Below, piece by piece: positions 8,505 to 16,410 of a DNA stretch of 64,000 nucleotides (the stretch's first letter is position 1; every line of letters starts with the position of its first letter). The stretch is from positions 48,297 through 112,296 of the forward strand of contig JBAROV010000141.1 in NCBI GenBank assembly GCA_049642465.1, read 5' to 3'. Origin of the DNA: CAWDPQ01 sp049642465. GTDB taxonomy: Bacteria; Acidobacteriota; Vicinamibacteria; Vicinamibacterales; 2-12-FULL-66-21. Under the pieces are notes generated by a model. That model was not told the DNA's origin. It made no database searches and saw only the letters and a program-made list of their open reading frames with translations. The position numbers and the translations under genes were made by a program.

Positions 8505-9457
8505 TCACATACGCTCCAACGAACCCGCGTCGCCGGCTGCTCCATCTCCTCTTCGTCCTGGCCGGCGTCGCGTTGGCTTCCGCTTCCGCCGTGTTGTCAG
8601 GACAGCAGACCCGCAAGATCGTCATCGCCCACCGCGGCGCGTCAGCGTATGCGCCAGAGCACACGATCGCCGCTTACCGGCTGGCGCTCGAGCAAAGAGC
8701 CGATTTCGTCGAACAGGATCTGCAAATCTCAAAAGACGGCGTGCTCGTGTGCCTCCACGACCTCACCCTCGAGCGCACGACCAACGTCGAAGAGGTCTTC
8801 CCCACGCGAAGCGTTGCGGGGCCCAACGGACGTCCGAGCTGGAACGTTTCGGACTTCACGCTGCCGGAGCTCAAAACGCTCGATGCGGGATCGTGGTTCG
8901 ATGCGAAATTCAAAGGGGAACGGATTCCTACATTTCAGGAAGCCATCGATCTCGTGCGCGGCAAAGCCGGTCTCTATCCCGAAACGAAGGGCCCGGAGGT
9001 GTACGGCCGGCGCGGGTTCGACATGGAAAAGCTCCTGCTGGATCAGCTGAGGAGCAACAAGCTGGACACGCGCGACGCGACTCCGAACACGCCAGTGATC
9101 ATCCAGTCTTTCTCAGCAGAAAGTCTGCAGAAGATCCGAAAAGCGGGAAGCACTTTGCTTTTGACGTTTCTGGTCAGCGATTTGGACCAGGAGCGCGGCC
9201 GATGGCTGACCGACGCCGGACTGAAGCAGGTCCGCCAGTTTGCGGACGGCCTCGGGCCGGCGAAAGCGCTCTTGCTCGCCGACCCGACGCTGGCTCCCCG
9301 CGCGCACGGCGCCGGGCTCACGTTGACGCCGTACACTTTCCGCTCAGCCGGACTACCCCCAGGCAAGACGGTCAACCAAGAAATGTCGGACTTTCTCTAT
9401 CGCATCGGCGTCGATGCGCTTTTCACCGACAATCCCGATCAGTTCCCCAGGCGCTGA
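8501..9457 (+). CDS. glpQ: Exported glycerophosphodiester phosphodiesterase
   Basis: 318 residues, starting at ATG 8501 within the glpD stop (ATGA overlap). The N-terminal 34 residues form a signal peptide or anchor (LLHLLFVLAGVALASASAVLSG). The GDPD motifs are H44-R-G, the following E53-H54, EQD and CLHD, the usual metal and acid-base residues of the TIM-barrel family. It would hydrolyse glycerophosphodiesters in the periplasm to an alcohol and glycerol 3-phosphate, feeding GlpD. The motif GPEVYGRRGFDMEK after the K-T-K-G-like loop is typical of periplasmic GlpQ rather than cytoplasmic UgpQ. It ends 19 bp inside the convergent alpha/beta hydrolase gene. Confidence 0.92.
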   Translation: MITYAPTNPRRRLLHLLFVLAGVALASASAVLSGQQTRKIVIAHRGASAYAPEHTIAAYRLALEQRADFVEQDLQISKDGVLVCLHDLTLERTTNVEEVFPTRSVAGPNGRPSWNVSDFTLPELKTLDAGSWFDAKFKGERIPTFQEAIDLVRGKAGLYPETKGPEVYGRRGFDMEKLLLDQLRSNKLDTRDATPNTPVIIQSFSAESLQKIRKAGSTLLLTFLVSDLDQERGRWLTDAGLKQVRQFADGLGPAKALLLADPTLAPRAHGAGLTLTPYTFRSAGLPPGKTVNQEMSDFLYRIGVDALFTDNPDQFPRR

Positions 9458-10374
9458 GTCACCGGTTTTTTCACCGGCTGATCGATGAAGTCGAGCACGG
9501 TGCGATTGAACCCCGACGGATTGTCATAGGACATCACATGCGCCGCGCTGGAAACCACTGCCAGCCGGCTGCCGGCGATGCATCGTCCCGCCATTTCATT
9601 GGTCTTGGTGAAGAACTCCGGGGTGCGTTCACCACGCACGAGAAGCGTGGGAACCTTCACGGCGCGGAGCACATCGCACGACAGTGGTACCTGGGGCGCC
9701 GCAAATAACAGCGGCAGCGTCCGCGAGTTGTCCGTCAGGATTTGACGCAATTCCGCCGGCAGCTTATCGAAGTTCTCCGGCGAGTCCCCCGATACGAGCG
9801 CGAACAGAAGCTTCGTGGCTCCGAGCGCATCTCCTGATTTGACCGCTGCCATCATGGGAGCCGCGCCCTTGCCCCAGGCTTCAAGCGCGCCCTTGCCGTC
9901 GGGAGACTCGGCGAGCAGAGAAAACAATGCCGGCTCCGCCAGCGTGAGCGTGCGAATGAGCTGCGGCTCTTTCGTGGCAACCATCGCGGCGAGCAGACCG
10001 CCGTACGACAGTCCGACGAGGTGCACGGGACCGGCTTTGAGGCCAGTAATCAACGCCGCCAGATCGGCCGCGTGCAATTCCGCCGAGTACTGCTTCCCAT
10101 CGTCCGCCCACGGCACCGTGCCGTGATATCGCAGGGTGTAAGCAACGAAGCGGTGAGTTTTTGCGAACGCCTCGCGCTGCGGCTCCCAGAACCTGAGATC
10201 CGCAACGGCTCCGTGGACGAAGACGACCGGTGTGCCCTTTCCTTCCTCGAAATACGCGAGATCGGCGCCGTTGGCCCGCATCACGCGGATCTGAGGCGGG
10301 TTGCCCTGAGCAACGAGCGCGGCCGTCGCCGTGACGAACGCAAGTGCCAGCGCCGTGAATCGATAGCGAGACAT
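9439..10374 (-). CDS. Exported alpha/beta hydrolase
   Basis: 311 residues with a signal peptide ending near LVAQ (22) and a strong ribosome-binding site (AGGAGG) before ATG 10374. The oxyanion region VFVHGA, the nucleophile elbow G121-L-S123-Y-G and the late histidine in SSAAHVM give the usual Ser-Asp-His hydrolase pattern. The family spans esterases, lactonases and haloperoxidase-like enzymes; the substrate cannot be told. It is convergent with glpQ, overlapping by 19 bp, and its upstream neighbour is only a receptor fragment, so it probably has its own promoter or depends on what remains of that region. Confidence 0.88.
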   Translation of the reverse strand: MSRYRFTALALAFVTATAALVAQGNPPQIRVMRANGADLAYFEEGKGTPVVFVHGAVADLRFWEPQREAFAKTHRFVAYTLRYHGTVPWADDGKQYSAELHAADLAALITGLKAGPVHLVGLSYGGLLAAMVATKEPQLIRTLTLAEPALFSLLAESPDGKGALEAWGKGAAPMMAAVKSGDALGATKLLFALVSGDSPENFDKLPAELRQILTDNSRTLPLLFAAPQVPLSCDVLRAVKVPTLLVRGERTPEFFTKTNEMAGRCIAGSRLAVVSSAAHVMSYDNPSGFNRTVLDFIDQPVKKPVTQRLGN

Positions 10375-10394
10375 GTTCGCCTCCTGGGTCGACT

Positions 10395-10511
10395 TCAGAA
10401 CATCAGCTTCAATCCCAACTGCAGCTGCCTTGGATCATACGTCGCCGCGATGGTCCCGAACGCCGTGGCGCCTCGGTTGCCGTTCGGGGCCCGGAAGTCC
10501 GTGCGATTCAG
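10395..10511 (-). pseudogene. C-terminal stub of a TonB-dependent-receptor-like protein
   Basis: The last 38 codons of a reverse frame read NRTDFRAPNGNRGATAFGTI, then AATYDPRQLQLGLKLMF and a stop. This matches the characteristic end of acidobacterial TonB-dependent or Oar-like outer-membrane receptors: N-x-x-F-G-x-P-N, then A-F-G-T-I, then P-R-x-x-Q-L-x-L-K-x-x-F with terminal Phe. Upstream the reading stops resembling the family within about 10 codons, so only about 4% of a 1000-residue barrel remains. It lies 20 bp before the alpha/beta hydrolase start, suggesting that a deletion joined the hydrolase to the end of a former receptor gene. Confidence 0.7.
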
Positions 10512-10576
10512 TTGGAGAGGGCACATTCTATTACACGGGTTCCTCGAGCGAGGACCTCCCCCGAACGCCTGGGATG

Positions 10577-10969
10577 TCACGCGATCGCCAACGATCTCCG
10601 CAGGCCCAGAAACTGCAGCTCCGCGAGCACCGCCACCACGACAGCCTGAAACAGGACGAATGCCGTGCCGAGCGCAGTCGGTTCAATGAAGCCCTCGATC
10701 AGAGCCAGGACACTTGCCGCCGCCCAACCCAGGTTCAGCGACACAACCATCCACACTCGCGAGCGCGTGACGTGCCGCGAGAAGTAAAGCACCATCCCGG
10801 CAAAGGGCAACAACGCCACACCGGCGGCACGCATCAACGCCGCGGGGATGTTCAACAGCGGCTCGACCGCTCCTGCGGCGACGATCATTGCGAGACCAGC
10901 GACTCCACTGATGAGGGCGTCAGCTACGAGCAAGCGGCGAACTGCGATCGGGGACGTGAATGCGTTCAT
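10577..10969 (-). CDS. Small four-helix membrane protein, unknown function
   Basis: 130 residues, ATG 10969 preceded by AGGAGGTTCCG. Four hydrophobic segments (about 16-36, 44-63, 75-95 and 100-121) are separated by short basic loops, as in small inner-membrane proteins with no enzymatic motif. I do not recognise a named family. It is divergent from the XRE/MmyB-like regulator with a perfect 7+7 palindrome between the two starts, so it is the most likely target of that regulator. Confidence 0.75.
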   Translation of the reverse strand: MNAFTSPIAVRRLLVADALISGVAGLAMIVAAGAVEPLLNIPAALMRAAGVALLPFAGMVLYFSRHVTRSRVWMVVSLNLGWAAASVLALIEGFIEPTALGTAFVLFQAVVVAVLAELQFLGLRRSLAIA

Positions 10970-11018
10970 CGGAACCTCCTTGATGGTCCGATGATCGACG
11001 GCTGCCGGCCGAGTGTCG

Positions 11019-11035
11019 ATTACCTGTGAGGTAAT
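11019..11035. promoter_or_regulatory. Perfect palindromic operator candidate
   Basis: ATTACCT-GTG-AGGTAAT: seven-base arms are exact reverse complements around a 3-bp centre. It lies between the divergent membrane-protein and XRE-regulator genes, 35 bp before the regulator start and 50 bp before the membrane-protein start. Size and position fit a dimeric helix-turn-helix operator used for autoregulation and control of the divergent gene. Confidence 0.65.
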
Positions 11036-11069
11036 TGGCGCGCTTCGTCGGCTGGACTATCGTTGCAGC

Positions 11070-11867
11070 ATGATTGCGACTCCCCGGCCAGTCGGCGATC
11101 TGCTGCGCGAGTGGCGGCAGCGCCGCCGCGTCAGTCAGCTCGATCTCGCCCTCGACGCCGAGATCTCTCCAAAACATGTCAGCTTCATCGAGAGCGGGCG
11201 AGCGCAACCGAGCCGCGAGATGATTCTGCGGCTTGCTGAGCATCTCGACGTGCCGCTCCGCGAACGCAACGCGCTGCTTCACGCTGGAGGGTATGCGCCA
11301 GTGTTCACGGAACGTTCGTTGGACGATCCGGCGCTCGCGTCGGCCCGTGCGGCCGTCGATCTGGTGCTGAAGGGGCACGAACCATTTCCTGCCATTGCCG
11401 TTGACCGCCACTGGTCGTTGATGGCTGCCAACAGCGCCATCGGCTTTCTGCTCGAGGGCGTCGATCCAGCGCTTCTTGCGCCGCCGACCAATGTCCTGCG
11501 CGTGAGCCTTCACCCCAAGGGTCTTGGCGCTCGCATCGCGAACTTCGTCGAGTGGCGCGAACACGTCCTCGAGCGGCTGCGCCGCCAGGTCGATGCCACG
11601 AACGATGCCGCGCTGAAGGATCTGTTGCTGGAACTGCGTGAGTACCCGGTCCCGGAAGATGCGGACGACCCACCACGACCGGCGCGCGACTACGCTGGGG
11701 TCGTGGTGCCGTTCGAACTGCGCACACCTGCGGGAATAATGGCCTTCTTTGGCACGACGACCGTCTTCGGCACGCCAGTGGACATCACGCTCTCGGAGCT
11801 CGCCGTCGAAGCGTTTTTCCCGGCGGATGAAGCGACGGCGCGGGCGCTTCGCGCGACCGTGAGCTGA
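11070..11867 (+). CDS. XRE-type transcriptional regulator with MmyB-like ligand domain
   Basis: 265 residues from ATG 11070. Residues about 8-65 form a helix-turn-helix of the Cro/CI type (REWRQRRRVSQLDLALDAEI, then SPKHVSFIESGRAQPSREMI), and about 100-260 match the MmyB-like ligand-binding region seen in many one-component regulators (AVDRHWSLMAANSA, LRVSLHPKGLGARIANF). Regulators of this type usually control a divergent gene. An upstream GTG at 11013 would start before the operator palindrome and is unlikely. Ligand unknown. It is followed by the TSUP permease 50 bp downstream on the same strand. Confidence 0.88.
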   Translation: MIATPRPVGDLLREWRQRRRVSQLDLALDAEISPKHVSFIESGRAQPSREMILRLAEHLDVPLRERNALLHAGGYAPVFTERSLDDPALASARAAVDLVLKGHEPFPAIAVDRHWSLMAANSAIGFLLEGVDPALLAPPTNVLRVSLHPKGLGARIANFVEWREHVLERLRRQVDATNDAALKDLLLELREYPVPEDADDPPRPARDYAGVVVPFELRTPAGIMAFFGTTTVFGTPVDITLSELAVEAFFPADEATARALRATVS

Positions 11868-11917
11868 CCTTCGATTCGCGAGTACCATACGCGCATGCCG
11901 CAGCGCCTGGAACTCGC

Positions 11918-12664
11918 GTGCCCGAACTGACAGCGTCGCAGTGGCTGCTCGCCGTCGTAGGGGCGCTCGGCCTCGGAATCGGAAAAGCGGGTCTCGCGGG
12001 GATGAGCCTTCTCCACGTGCTCATCTTTGCCTTCCTCTTTGGCGCCAGAGATTCAACGGGCATCGTGCTGCCGATGCTGCTCATGGGCGACATCGGCGCC
12101 GTCAGGCTGTTTCACCAGCACGCGCGCTGGGATCACGTCCGCCGCATGCTCCCGCCCGCGTGCATTGGCGTCGTCGGCGGCGCGCTGCTCATGCGCGGTC
12201 TCACCGACACGGCATTCAAACCCACGATTGGCTGGATCATCCTCACGCTGACAATCCTCCAGATCGTTCGGATCTACCACCCCGACTGGTTCGGTACCAT
12301 CCCGCACGCGCGTTGGTTTGCGTGGACGATGGGACTGCTGGCCGGCGCGACGACGATGCTGGCGAATGCAGCGGGACCGGTGTTTGCGATTTACTTATTG
12401 GCGCTGGCCCTGCCGAAGTTCGAATTCGTCGGCACGAGCGCGTGGTTCTTCCTCATCATCAACGCGTTCAAGGTGCCGTTCAGCGTCGCGCTCGGGCTCA
12501 TTCACGGTCAGACGCTGCTGCTGAATTTCCTGCTGCTGCCCGCGATCATCGCGGGCCTGCTCGGCGGACGATGGATCGTCCGCCACGTGCCGCAACGGAT
12601 CTTCGATGGTCTGCTGCTCACCTTTGCGGGCGTGGCGGCGCTCCGGTTGATCGGGGTGTTGTGA
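11918..12664 (+). CDS. TSUP (TauE/SafE) family membrane permease
   Basis: 248 residues from GTG 11918 (VPELTASQW). About eight hydrophobic helices; the repeat-like halves and motifs GLGIGKAGLAGMSLLHV, GGALLMRGL, ANAAGP and LLGGRWIVRHVPQRIF are typical of TauE/SafE proteins, which export or import small sulfur-containing or organic anions. No substrate can be read from sequence. It follows the XRE regulator, so it may belong to its transcript, and is convergent with the DinB-like gene 19 bp away. Confidence 0.88.
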   Translation: MPELTASQWLLAVVGALGLGIGKAGLAGMSLLHVLIFAFLFGARDSTGIVLPMLLMGDIGAVRLFHQHARWDHVRRMLPPACIGVVGGALLMRGLTDTAFKPTIGWIILTLTILQIVRIYHPDWFGTIPHARWFAWTMGLLAGATTMLANAAGPVFAIYLLALALPKFEFVGTSAWFFLIINAFKVPFSVALGLIHGQTLLLNFLLLPAIIAGLLGGRWIVRHVPQRIFDGLLLTFAGVAALRLIGVL

Positions 12665-12683
12665 GGCAGTTGGGCGTTGTGAG

Positions 12684-13220
12684 TTATCTGCGGCTCGACG
12701 GCGGGACCATCCCTTTGATGCGGAAGTAGGTCACGAGATTGCCGTAGTGTTCCTGGACGTGACCGGTGTTGCCGATGAGCGCACCGGCACGCGGGCGGCT
12801 GCCCATCCCGAACGGCATCGTGACAGCCTCGCCCGCGGTGCGATCGGTGAGGGCTTTGAAGGCCGTGTCGCAATAGGCAATGGAATCGTTGACCGCTTTC
12901 GCGATGTCCGCCTTGGTCTTCGCCGTCTTCTCGAAGTGATCCTCGCTGAACGGGCTCTTCTCCGCCCGCGCGGCGGCGCAGAACTCGTAATTCGCCCCGG
13001 CGACGTGCGCGAGGATCTGCCCGAACGTGCGGACGCCGTCGGTTGGTTTGAAGCTGTAGTCCGGCTCGGGCATCAGCTCGGCCGACTGCTGGACGTTTCT
13101 TTTGGCGTCGTTCCAGGCCTGACGGATGGACTCGCTGATGGGGTCGGTCGATTGCGCCGACGCCGGCAACGCGAGGAGCAACACCAACACACCTGACATA
13201 GTCATCGTTCGAACAGACAT
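12684..13220 (-). CDS. Exported DinB-like protein
   Basis: 178 residues with a signal peptide (MSGVLVLLLALPASAQ) and a strong GGAGGGGAGA ribosome-binding site before ATG 13220. The mature part fits the DinB/YfiT four-helix bundle: a starting helix (SIRQAWNDAKRNV), then TFGQILAHVAGANYEFC with the conserved histidine, and GHVQEHYGNL with a second H-x-x-x-H. The family often binds a metal through three histidines and includes thiol-dependent transferases. Secreted DinB paralogues of about 170 residues are common in Acidobacteriota; their role is not known. Confidence 0.85.
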   Translation of the reverse strand: MSVRTMTMSGVLVLLLALPASAQSTDPISESIRQAWNDAKRNVQQSAELMPEPDYSFKPTDGVRTFGQILAHVAGANYEFCAAARAEKSPFSEDHFEKTAKTKADIAKAVNDSIAYCDTAFKALTDRTAGEAVTMPFGMGSRPRAGALIGNTGHVQEHYGNLVTYFRIKGMVPPSSRR

Positions 13221-13264
13221 TCTCCCCTCCTCTACAACGACAATCGGAAGCCTACCGAATTCTC

Positions 13265-14047
13265 ATGTCTTTCCCAAGATCCAAAACACGCGTGGACGGT
13301 ATCCTGCTATCCGAGACACCGCAGCCCGTGATGGCGAGACTGCTAAAATACCCCGCCGGACTCGATGGATCCGAGCAGGATCCGACGCACGGAGGCGGTG
13401 TGTATCGGTTCGACGACTTCACCGTTGATACCCAGACTCGACGGCTGCTCCGAAACGGCGAGGAACGGCACCTGTCGCCCAAAGCGTTCGATCTACTCGT
13501 GCTGCTAATCGACAACCGTGCTCGCGCGATGTCGAAGACTGAACTGCACGAGAAGCTCTGGCCATCCACCTACGTGCTCGAGACGAACCTGGCCGGGCTG
13601 GTGGCTGAAACCCGTCAGGCGCTCGGCGATTCCGCCGCCGAACCGCGCTACGTTCGCACCGTCCACCGCTTCGGGTACTGGTTCATTGGATCGATTCAAG
13701 GCGAGAACAGCGCTGAACCAGCTGTGCGATCGCCGGTGAAGTATTGGTTGATTTGGGAAACACGCCAGGTGCCGCTCAGCGAGGGCTCGAACATTCTCGG
13801 CCGGGCACCGGACGCCGAAGTCTGGATCGACGCCCTTGGTGTGTCTCGCCACCACGCACGCATTACCTTGTCGGGTGCGGACGCCACCGTCGAAGATCTG
13901 GGGAGCAAGAACGGCACCTACCTGCGCGGCACACGGCTCACGACACCGTGCCGTCTCTCCGATGGCGATCAGATCCGGCTCGGATCCGTGGTCGTCACCT
14001 TCCGCATACCGCCGCCGACGGGTTCCACGGAAACCACCTCTCACTGA
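13265..14047 (+). CDS. Winged-helix (OmpR/CadC type) DNA-binding protein with C-terminal FHA domain
   Basis: 260 residues. Residues about 46-135 are a Trans_reg_C winged helix (YRFDDFTVDTQTRRLLRNG, LSPKAFDLLVLLI, RFGYWF), and about 160-250 are an FHA domain with the phosphothreonine-binding signature LGR, V-S-R-H-H and G-S-K-N-G-T. There is no membrane segment or receiver domain, so this is a one-component factor that may bind DNA and read phosphothreonine from a Ser/Thr kinase, two of which are encoded in this window. The start is uncertain: ATG 13265 or ATG 13331 both precede the domain. It is divergent from the DinB-like gene (44 bp). Confidence 0.88.
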   Translation: MSFPRSKTRVDGILLSETPQPVMARLLKYPAGLDGSEQDPTHGGGVYRFDDFTVDTQTRRLLRNGEERHLSPKAFDLLVLLIDNRARAMSKTELHEKLWPSTYVLETNLAGLVAETRQALGDSAAEPRYVRTVHRFGYWFIGSIQGENSAEPAVRSPVKYWLIWETRQVPLSEGSNILGRAPDAEVWIDALGVSRHHARITLSGADATVEDLGSKNGTYLRGTRLTTPCRLSDGDQIRLGSVVVTFRIPPPTGSTETTSH

Positions 14048-14187
14048 CGCGTCAACGTTTGTGGCACCACAGAATCAACATCGAATCGCCACGTCTTCCC
14101 GAAGACCCCCGTGCGCACGGTGCGTATCCTCCTCCGTGAATCGCCCGCACATCAATCAACCCAGGCGGGTGCACAAAGGAGGATCTC

Positions 14188-15447
14188 ATGTTCACGCGAA
14201 TTCGCGCGCTGAGCGCTTGGGTGCTGCCGCTGTTGATGGCGATGGCAGTGCCGGCTGCGGCCAGCGACGCGGTGATGGAGTGGAATCAGATCGCGCTTGC
14301 CGCAACGGTCACGGCCGGGCAAGGGGCCGTCCCGCAAACGCGCAGCATGGCCATCGTGCACGTCGCGATGCATGACGCCGTCAATGCGATCACCGGTCAA
14401 TACCGCACGTATCTGTCGCATGCTGCGCCGCCGGCCGGAGCCGACCCTGAGGCTGCCGCCATCGCCGCTGCCCATTCCGCATTGATCAGGCTGTTTCCAT
14501 CGCAGGCGAGCACGACACTCAACGCGGCACGCGCGGCCTCGTTGGCGGCGCGCGGTCTCAGCGAGTCGGATCCGGGTGTGGCGTTCGGCGACGGCGTGGG
14601 CGCCGGACTGTTCGCTCATCGAGCCAGCGACGGCGCGACGCAAGCCACCTATCCGTATGTCGCGCCCGGCGCCGGGCTCCCAGGCGTCTGGGTCGCCGTT
14701 GGAACAGCGCCGATCGTGCTGCCCGGCTGGGGAAAGGTGACGCCGTGGGTGCTCGACAGCGGCGACCAATTCCGCCCCGACACACCGCCCTCGCTCGACA
14801 GCGGCCGATACGCGCGGGACTACAACGAGGTCCGGGAGCTTGGGTCGCTCAACAGCACGGTCCGAACGGCGGACCAGACGCAAATCGCGATCTTCTGGAC
14901 GGGCTCGCCGTCGGCTATCTGGAACGGTGTCGCACGACAGGTGATCCTCGCGCGGAATCTCGATTTGTCCTCCACCGCTCGCGCGCTCGCGCTCCTGTAT
15001 CTGTCGGCGTCGGATTCAGGCATCGCCTGCTGGGATGCCAAGTACACCTACAACCTCTGGCGGCCGATCACCGCGATTCGCAACGCCGATGCGGACGGGA
15101 ACGACGCCACGATCGCCGAGCCAGATTGGTCACCGCTGTTTGCGACACACCAGCATCCGGAGTATCCGTCGGGGCACTCCACCAATAGCGGCGCCATGGC
15201 CAGTACGCTCATGCTGCTCTTTGGTGACGACCCCGGGGTGGCGATTGCCGCCACCAGCCCGACGAACCCAGGCTTCGTGCGGCACTGGAGCACCTTCAGC
15301 GAGGGCGTGCAGGAAGTGATCGACGCTCGGATTTACTCCGGTTTCCACTACCGGACGTCTGACGATGTGGGCGCGAAGCTCGGACGTCAAGTGGCGCGGT
15401 TCGTCGTCAATCACGCGCTGCGCGCGACGAACCCCAACGAGCCCTAA
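14188..15447 (+). CDS. Vanadium-dependent haloperoxidase-like PAP2 superfamily protein, exported
   Basis: 419 residues, ATG 14188 with AAAGGAGG upstream and a signal peptide ending VPAAAS (about 26). The vanadate/phosphate-binding motifs occur in order: K-Y-T-Y-N-L-W-R-P-I (about 286-295), E-Y-P-S-G-H-S (about 325-331) and a late H-Y-R-T-S-D-D-V-G (about 385), the KX6RP / PSGH / SRX5H pattern shared by vanadium chloroperoxidases and acid phosphatases. An N-terminal all-helical region with MHDAVNAI is usual for the bacterial haloperoxidase group. It may oxidise halides or be a phosphatase; sequence alone does not decide. It converges on the beta-barrel operon with a 4-bp overlap. Confidence 0.88.
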   Translation: MFTRIRALSAWVLPLLMAMAVPAAASDAVMEWNQIALAATVTAGQGAVPQTRSMAIVHVAMHDAVNAITGQYRTYLSHAAPPAGADPEAAAIAAAHSALIRLFPSQASTTLNAARAASLAARGLSESDPGVAFGDGVGAGLFAHRASDGATQATYPYVAPGAGLPGVWVAVGTAPIVLPGWGKVTPWVLDSGDQFRPDTPPSLDSGRYARDYNEVRELGSLNSTVRTADQTQIAIFWTGSPSAIWNGVARQVILARNLDLSSTARALALLYLSASDSGIACWDAKYTYNLWRPITAIRNADADGNDATIAEPDWSPLFATHQHPEYPSGHSTNSGAMASTLMLLFGDDPGVAIAATSPTNPGFVRHWSTFSEGVQEVIDARIYSGFHYRTSDDVGAKLGRQVARFVVNHALRATNPNEP

Positions 15448-16409
15448 GGACGTCGATCGGTCGCGGCCTTGGCGGCTGCCGCCAGCCCGCCAAGGCCGCC
15501 GCCGAAGCCGCGACTGATACCGATGGCAAGCGTGCGCGAGACGTGCGCGCCATCCTTGCCCGACACTGTCGCGATCCACAGACCGTACAGCTCGGTCGAT
15601 CGGCTCAACGAGATCGAAAGACCTCCACCCAGATTGAAGAAACTCGAGACGATGAAGCGGTCGTGTTCGACCCAGATATCCTGCAACTCCGGCGGCTTTG
15701 GTCCGGAATGCCGAAACTGCCAACTCGCGAGGCCCCTCAGGCTCACCCGCGACCCGGCGGCACGTTCGACCTCGACGTCGAGCATGCTCCTCGTCGCAGG
15801 GAATCCAGAAATACGCTGCGCCGCGGCGTAGGCATACCGGCCGTGAACGTAGACGCCCGGCACCATGGGCTGCAAAGACGTAGCGCCGCTCGCGCCGAAC
15901 TGGAGCTCGCGGCGGCGCCTTCCGGGCACCGCCTCACCTATCGTTTGGTAGGCGTGCGTCGGGAGCGAGGCACCGACGAAGGGCGTGATCGTGACGCGGC
16001 CCGCTTCGAACGTCCGGCGCACTTCGACCCGAACGTCCTGAAACGCCGCGTGGTAGGTATAGTCGTCCAGCGGTCCCGGAAACGTCTCTCGGCCGCTGAC
16101 GACATACGACGATCCTCCGGTGTATTTCGAGGCAATGAACGGAAGCGAGACATTGATTGCGATGCGATCGGTCAAGGCGTAGTCGAGTTCGGCGAGCAGC
16201 GCCTTGGTGTGCGTCGCACCATTCTTGTTTTTGCGGCCGAAGGGATCGAAGTGGCCGGTGACGTAATAGTTCTGATAGGTCAGCGTGACGGTGCCTTCGC
16301 CGGCTGCCGCTACCGTCGCCTGAGCCGAGACGGTGCGACTGCTAGTGACGAGGATTACGAGCGACGCGGCGCAAACGGAAACCGCACGCACCTGGTGTCC
16401 ACGCCACAC
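15444..16409 (-). CDS. Outer-membrane beta-barrel protein (transporter-like), copy 2 of a tandem pair
   Basis: About 321 residues from GTG 16409, 1 bp after the stop of the upstream paralogue, with a signal peptide (about 1-30) ending VSAQA; GTG 16391 is an alternative start. The mature chain alternates short polar and aromatic strands (GTVTLTYQNYYVTGHF, DYALTDRIAINVSLPFIASK, GRVTITPFVGASLPTHAY) and ends with a strand, as in barrels of the phenol-MetA/transporter type. The longer open frame to 16559 overlaps the previous gene and is rejected. It is the last gene of a three-gene leftward operon. Confidence 0.8.
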   Translation of the reverse strand: MWRGHQVRAVSVCAASLVILVTSSRTVSAQATVAAAGEGTVTLTYQNYYVTGHFDPFGRKNKNGATHTKALLAELDYALTDRIAINVSLPFIASKYTGGSSYVVSGRETFPGPLDDYTYHAAFQDVRVEVRRTFEAGRVTITPFVGASLPTHAYQTIGEAVPGRRRRELQFGASGATSLQPMVPGVYVHGRYAYAAAQRISGFPATRSMLDVEVERAAGSRVSLRGLASWQFRHSGPKPPELQDIWVEHDRFIVSSFFNLGGGLSISLSRSTELYGLWIATVSGKDGAHVSRTLAIGISRGFGGGLGGLAAAAKAATDRRP

Positions 16410-16410
16410 G

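Noticed and set aside
8461..9708. A 415-codon forward frame overlapping glpQ
   Set aside because: It lies in another frame of glpQ; only the glpQ frame has the GDPD motifs and signal peptide.
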